A DNA stretch of 64,000 bases from Argopecten irradians (lineage: Eukaryota > Mollusca > Bivalvia > Pectinida > Pectinidae). The stretch is taken from contig NC_091142.1 in the NCBI RefSeq assembly GCF_041381155.1, positions 7,984,778 through 8,048,777 on the forward strand, in the 5' to 3' direction. This document shows, in pieces, positions 58,510-64,000 of the stretch (positions within the stretch are counted from its first letter, which is position 1; each line of letters starts with the position of its first letter). The position numbers were made by a program, and so were the translations under genes. Under the pieces are notes generated by a model. It ran no database searches, was not told the DNA's origin, and saw only the letters and a list, made by a program, of their open reading frames with translations.

Positions 58510-59227
58510 TTCATGTTAATTTTTAAGTCAAATTCAATATTAATCACATCCAATTGTTCAGAAAATTGATCAAGTTACTTTCGCAAGTTGCATTCAGTCA
58601 GAACATGTGGCCAAAGAATAAAAATAAAACATTTTCTTGTAATTTGTGTTTTGGAGAGCTAAAAGTTTATTTTGAGAATTTTTTGAAATTTTGATGTTCA
58701 ATCCAGGCCGAAAATATAATGTATGTACCGGGCATAGGTAATATCATAGATTTAGATAAAACTATCTAAATCTCTAATATTTCATTTCAAGCATAATCAA
58801 AGTCAAAGGGATATGATAATTAGTTACATTGAATATATATATATATAAATTATTTTAATCGTTTTAAGTCCAGAATGTAAGGTTTGTCACATGGCGTACA
58901 GTATATGCATATATCTAAAAAAGTCTAAAAAAAAAAAAAAAAAGGTCTATGGAAACTTCAGGTTCTGGATCCCCTGACCAAATATAAAATACAAACTAAC
59001 TTACCAGATCCCTGTGCGTGGATCACAGTATTCGTTTATCTGGGTAAACACAAAGCGTGTTGCAAACCAGGAGATTTAGGCTGGCCACCAGTCTCTAGAA
59101 TGTTGAAATTTCACGCAAAATTTGGTTTGATAATTTTTGTATGCAGCTGATTCAAAGTTTCCAAACTAGGGGAGATAACCTAGTATTAGAATTCTGCAAA
59201 GAAAATCTTATCGATAACTTGGGGATC
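58510..59227. other. Spacer, nothing recognised
   Basis: Contains a TA microsatellite (~58838-58850) and a poly-A run (~58925-58943). No gene. Confidence 0.5.
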
Positions 59228-59344
59228 ATGGCTATTCTAAAGGAGAAGACGGAACCGAGACCCGACACTGTCAAGGTTTTCAGGAGATTCTGTAGAGGAA
59301 ACATTTACATACATGTTTCAGGTTACATGACTGGGAAAAAAAGG
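59228..59344 (+). CDS. Possible first exon, unknown protein
   Basis: ATG 59228 in a good start context (ATCATGG) opens 39 codons, MAILKEKTEPRPDTVKVF then RRFCRGNIYIHVSGYMTG, ending at a GTAGGT donor (59345). The composition is protein-like, unlike the surrounding AT-rich frames. No family recognised and no partner exon was found before 64 kb. Could be chance. Confidence 0.25.
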
Positions 59345-59699
59345 GTAGGTCATCGGGATTTTTTTTTTTATTTAATTCTTTTTTTTTTTTTTTTTTTTTG
59401 AGGAAGAGGAGGGTTCAGATGCTTTATCGCTACATTACAAAGTAATTGTCTTTCAGGCTGGTTAAAATTTTTTTATTTCTCATTGCTATAATTTAACTTA
59501 TATACTTGAAGCAAGTGTAAAAATCTAAGCTGAAAACTCACGCACTACATCTTTGTTTTGGAAAAGAGTGATAAAATAGCTTGGATCGGAGGTAAAAACT
59601 AGCTAGGGTAGGTAGGGTATCTGAAACATACATTTTTTTGCTTTATTTAGATGAGACAGAAAAGAAAAAAAAAAATTGGCGTATCTATTAGTGTTAATT

Positions 59700-59735
59700 A
59701 TCCGCTGTTCTATATATGGATATAGAACAGCGGAT
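59700..59735. repeat. Perfect 16-bp-stem hairpin
   Basis: ATCCGCTGTTCTATAT pairs exactly with ATATAGAACAGCGGAT around an ATGG loop. It is isolated in non-coding sequence and could be a tiny foldback element or a structured transcript. Confidence 0.9.
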
Positions 59736-59739
59736 ATAT

Positions 59740-60636
59740 TATATATTCTCTGTATGGATCTCGGTCAGCTCGAAGCTACATAAGTATTATAATTAATAGA
59801 CATTATTAATTAGAAGGGACAACATTTGAATCATAGTAATCATAATATGCATCTTCAGTGCATGTTGTATATCAGTAATGAGAAGAAAAGTTCCCCAACG
59901 ATTAAAGAACGTATTAGCAAAAAAATTATCTTTTGATTATAGGAAAGTTTACTTAAGGTAGACCGTCCCTTCTAGATTCCTCTCAGGGATTTCGTTTCAT
60001 TTTTTGACATTTTGATTTTAGGTATACCCTGATCACAAAAACCGCATAAAAATCATATGTCACCTGGGTTAATTTTTCTTCCAGGGTAGCTTAAAGATAT
60101 GTATTAACGACTTAATATTCCGGATTTTTAAGGATTTTTTTTGATAAATAATATTTTACTCCATGTAACATCACTTAACATATAAAGAATATGCTCGTAA
60201 CATCTTCATACCTTCAGTAGGTGATATATAAATTCATAACTATATCAAATAAGCTGGGTTTTCCACAATAAAACAAAATATCGTTATTTCAAAAGTAATT
60301 CCGGACCCAATTTTACTTAACCAGTTTAAGAATATGTGCGTGAATACAGGGAACCGGCACGTATTTCTAACCAACAGATATAGATATTATAATATATTTT
60401 TTGTTAGAAAATTGTGCCAGGTCCCTGTGTGCGTGAAACTATGATAGATATTAATTGTAGACAATATGTGAAACTAATATGTTAGAGCAAATAAACCAAG
60501 AAGCAAGAACATGTATGTCCATGCCAATAAGTACAAGATGTAATCAAAATAATGAAGGCCTTGTGGAACTCCAATCTGATTAAACTACACAGCGATCCTT
60601 ATTTTCACTGTGTTCCATAGAGGATATATGACAACA
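59740..60636. other. Spacer, no gene seen
   Basis: AT-rich without protein signal, repeat partner or inverted ends. Confidence 0.45.
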
Positions 60637-60640
60637 TTAA

Positions 60641-60893
60641 AGATGATCCATCGCCGACAGAGCATAAATGATATTGATCATTTGAACAATAATTAGTGTT
60701 TAATCGTGTATACATAAGTCTAATTAACACAAAAAATAAAATAAAATAATTTATTTTGCCTTTAGGTCATGCGCAATCAGCACTTCATTCCATATAGGAT
60801 ATAGTGCCACGGAATTTTTGAGGGATGCAATTAATTTTTTTTTATATATATTTTTAACTTGAAGTTAAATTAGAAGCTCAAACGTTCTGGTGA
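60641..60893. mobile_element. TTAA-MITE copy E, right end lost
   Basis: Left end AGATGATCCATCGCCGACAG preceded by TTAA (60637-60640). It matches the family until about AGAAGCTCAAACGTT, then stops; the last ~100 bp are missing. Confidence 0.85.
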
Positions 60894-61000
60894 GTGGATT
60901 ACTTACTTCTATACTGTAGCAACATCTAATTTACATGTAAAACGACAATTCGTCTGTATGATTTTTACCGTTTTTTTATATCTAGACCTCTAAATCGTCT

Positions 61001-61074
61001 AAAAATGGTCTTAGGGCACTCTGGTACGTGGGTCCATGATTATATAATCTGTAACTAATTCTCAGATCCCTGTG
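61001..61074. mobile_element. Half-copy of the ACAGGGA MITE
   Basis: ATGGTCTTAGGGC, GTGGGTCCATGATTATATAA and TGTAACTAATTCTCAGATCC match the right half of 34570-34733. Confidence 0.75.
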
Positions 61075-61079
61075 TTCGT

Positions 61080-61915
61080 CATAACACATAATTTATCTAT
61101 GTTGTGTTCTTTGGGTAAGGTGACTACATACGTGTACAGTAAATGTTTATGTCAGCTCTAGCTAACTATTTCATCTGACAGATGTAAATTGTCATATCCT
61201 CTATAATAGAGTATCTAGAATATGTGGAACTTCGGCTGCAATAATTAAGGCCAAAAAAATAATATGTCCTCCCGACCTACCGATCCTATTTTTTTTTTGC
61301 AAATGTAATCCTAAACAGGCATACTTTTTGGCCTAACTAGTACATGACTAATACCTGAAATATTATCTCTAATGTCTATTTTACAAAAAAAGCTCACTAT
61401 ATATACAGACTTCACTAGATATCTATACAGACATGAAGTACATCATTATGTATTTTACGTAGATTTTCAGTAGCAGAGACATTGATAAAATAGACTATCT
61501 ATGTCTCTGTCAGTAGGAATTTAATACAGCGCTGCATATGTACGTCCGTTACGGTACATGTGGGTACTCGACTATAACAAAATTAACCATACACGACTAG
61601 ACAACCTAACAGTTGTTAAGATTCATAAAAACGCCTTTATCAAACAACATCGGCATCAATGTTGTGTTTTGTATCTTTGATAGACAACTAATTGCCACGC
61701 CCACCGGCAAACATGGCGCAGTTAAAACACGTGGCTACAATACAATTCTGTTTACGCTGTTTCTCGGCCTGTTTACAATCACTTTAAATGAACTTAAAAG
61801 TTACTTTTGTTAAAAATCAGGACATTAATCATCTAGATTCATAAAAATATATATTTTACAACCGGTTATCGCAGTCCGCTATACTGAGCGACATCTTGTG
61901 TGTAATAATCAAGCA
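61080..61915. other. Spacer upstream of the tRNA
   Basis: A short hairpin CAGAGACAT / ATGTCTCTG lies near 61480. The small frame at 61613-61813 is not supported. Confidence 0.45.
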
Positions 61916-61988
61916 GCCGAAATAGCTCAGTTGGGAGAGCGTTAGACTGAAGATCTAAAGGTCCCTGGTTCGATCCCGGGTTTCGGCA
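61916..61988 (+). tRNA. tRNA-Phe: tRNA-Phe (anticodon GAA)
   Basis: 73 nt with all arms: acceptor GCCGAAA / TTTCGGC plus discriminator A, D arm TAGCTCAGTTGGGAGAGC, anticodon stem TTAGA / TCTAA around loop CTGAAGA (GAA at 61949-61951), and T arm CCTGGTTCGATCCCGGG holding the B box. CCA is not encoded, as expected for a eukaryotic nuclear tRNA. TTTTT soon after (about 61998) can end Pol III transcription. No intron. Confidence 0.98.
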
Positions 61989-61989
61989 G

Positions 61990-62633
61990 ACGCTTCAATT
62001 TTTCATTTTTTGTTTAAATATTGTTTAAAAAAAAATAAATTACATGTAATATTAACATCCTCACTGAAATAATACCATTTTGAAATTATGAAACAAATAG
62101 TTTTTTCATATGTGCTCAGTTCAAGGAATTGAATTTATTTGGTCAGATTTATTTTTCCAAATGAACTCGATCTTCCAAAATAGGTTTATATTCGTATTAA
62201 TCGTTATTTACATAAATTCAAGCACTTTTACCCTTCAATAAATTAATCAGATTTATCAATCGAATAATTTTGAATTTATTTACTCATTTCATAAAATATT
62301 CGCTTACTTGCATTGTCTTTCTCTCCAAAACATATAACTTATACATGTATACTTTTTTTCTTTCTTTTTTTTTCTGGGCAATTCAATTAAAGGTGCCCAG
62401 GCCCATTCAATTTTTATTCGTTGATTATAATTGTTTATTCATTCAATCTGTACACCGCCTATGTGTATAATCGTCATACTATATAAGTCTTTGTAATAAA
62501 CTTGTAGGTTTCTTAAGATTCTATAATTTGTGACACTTTAATTGTCAATGTGCAAAATATTAATTCATTGATACATGTATACTGAAAATCAATTATTAAT
62601 TCAATTCTATATATATATATATATATATTGATG
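61990..62633. other. Spacer, ends in a TA microsatellite
   Basis: AT-rich; (TA)n at about 62610-62630 directly precedes a SINE fragment. No gene. Confidence 0.5.
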
Positions 62634-62781
62634 ATATGGAGTCTGGTTCGCGAGTTTGAATCCCATGTGGAACAGTTGCCACCGTTATTGACCGCTGGTC
62701 GATGTTTTTTCTCTAGTACTCAGGGCTTTCCTCCACCACCTTGCAGTTAATAGGACGTAAAACAAAAAAACACACCAAACT
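62634..62781 (+). mobile_element. SINE fragment with GTTAATAGGACGT tail
   Basis: It starts in a B-box-like region (GCGAGTTTGAATCCCATGTG), continues TCAGGGCTTTCCTCCACCACC and ends AGTTAATAGGACGTAAAAC plus A-rich tail. The tail resembles that of the 8660/25028 SINE while the body differs, so it is a second family sharing a 3' end. The A box is missing. Confidence 0.7.
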
Positions 62782-62784
62782 TAC

Positions 62785-64000
62785 ATTAATATTTGCGGGT
62801 CGACCTATACGTACAAAGACAATTCAAATTGTCTGCAACTTGGATTGAATGATCTAGACTATCTATAAAAGACATTTAAATGTACTAGTATATAGTGGTC
62901 TATATTTACAGGTAAAACAATTGCGAAGTTTGAGATAATCAGACGATTGTTAACTAGCACGGTCCCGATAAACTTCGTATTGTACTTGTACATCTAATAT
63001 AAAATTAACAATGGCTAAAATTTAGTACTATTGTTGCAAGATAAAAGATATAAATTCGATAGCATACCTTTACACATTGTAAGTAGCATTGTTAGCTTTA
63101 CGGTGCGCACAAGTATAAAGGCGCCCAATGGTATAATGTTTTTTTTCGTAAAGAAAAGCATTATCAGCTTGATTTCGAAATAAAACATTTTCAAGTTGCA
63201 AATGGTACATTAAATTCAAATCGTGATCAGAATAGTGTAATTCAATGGAATTATATTGAAAAATAATTCTTAAAGCTCAAAATAAAAAATCAAACAAAGG
63301 AATAGAAATTATTTACTAAAACAATTAAATATAAAGGTCGCGAAATTAAACATGCGAGATAGCAAAAACAATATTTACACTAAATTTCAATTTAAGAAAA
63401 TTCTATAAAATTCGGCTAATAATATGATAATATACTTTGTAGAAGAAATAGATATATGTAGCTCAACAAATGAGAAATCGGTCATACGAAGTTGACAATG
63501 CTTGGTTGTATTGTTTAGATATATAGGTCGTCCCCTGACAGTTCACCATTGTTTAACTTTGTTGAAACGCACGGGTGCCGATCTTCCAATGTTCAATGTT
63601 TAATGCAATATGGTTGATAAATCATAATAAATGGGTAACTTAATTCAAACCCTTTGGTCGGAATGTTGAAATGTGCGCGTGTTGCATTTCAATTTGGCGA
63701 CAGATTGATGTATATTGAATCTCATCACCTAAGTCGAAGGCTTGTGTCAGAAGTTACCAAGAACAGCTAAAATAAACTCTGTGGATTCATTATGAAGGAA
63801 TATTAGTACTTGTACCTGTAACGTAGAATTCAGACTGGACTTTAGATTTCAAATTTATGCTGATTCACGCCAACTTAATTAGTATCATTTACGGACATTC
63901 TAATGAACCGATGTCTTTGAGCCGACGAAATATCTAAGAGCTGTCGGCCGCACGACAGGACTATGCGGTATTTCAAGTGATTGAGGCCTACTAGGAACCA
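62785..64000. other. Spacer, no gene seen
   Basis: No protein signal, repeat or RNA gene recognised to the window end. Confidence 0.45.

Overview
The window looks like nuclear DNA from a bivalve mollusc, plausibly a scallop. It is AT-rich and sparse in genes, has spliced introns, and carries element types known from bivalves: tRNA-derived SINEs with CAAA-type tails, two 'pearl'-like elements made of ~157-bp GC-rich tandem units that begin with a CCGT microsatellite, and many small inverted-repeat elements. Only two ordinary host genes can be named: UQCR10 (complex III subunit 9; exons 52494-52634 and 55477-55518) and a tRNA-Phe(GAA) at 61916-61988. Nearly all other coding sequence belongs to DNA transposons or a LINE. 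No LTR retroelement, Polinton or other capsid- or envelope-bearing element was recognised.

Layout. 1-8.6 kb: spacer with a near-perfect hairpin and unnamed repeats. 8.6-12.6 kb: a SINE, a 1.45-kb element with ~260-bp inverted ends, then the first pearl-like array. 15.9-20.2 kb: a decayed but splice-consistent gene joining a Mutator-like transposase, a YqaJ nuclease and a C-terminal Tudor/PWWP-like domain. 21.7-23.7 kb (minus): hAT/ZNF862-like transposase relic with an internal tandem duplication. 25-29.9 kb: SINEs, nested palindromes and a Tc1/mariner-like transposase relic with an intron. 31-33.6 kb: five-exon CACTA/EnSpm-like relic. 35.4-39.15 kb: LINE (YADD reverse transcriptase) holding two small elements; one sits exactly between AAA and TTT with no target duplication, as described for the Spy group. 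39.0-43.2 kb: two ~1.88-kb near-identical direct copies rich in CACGTG motifs.

44.46-51.72 kb is the best-preserved element: a ~7.26-kb transposon with inverted ends and two convergent, uninterrupted genes, one for a SAP-SWIM-YqaJ protein (plus) and one for a THAP-DDE transposase (minus), separated by a minisatellite that starts at the first gene's stop codon. This matches the two-gene ISL2EU type. The transposase would cut and join DNA; the YqaJ protein probably processes ends or intermediates (inference). It lies ~0.8 kb upstream of UQCR10, whose 2.8-kb intron holds two MITEs and a minus-strand C2H2 zinc-finger exon. 56.66-58.5 kb is the second pearl-like array; the rest to 64 kb is spacer with MITE pieces, the tRNA and a SINE fragment.
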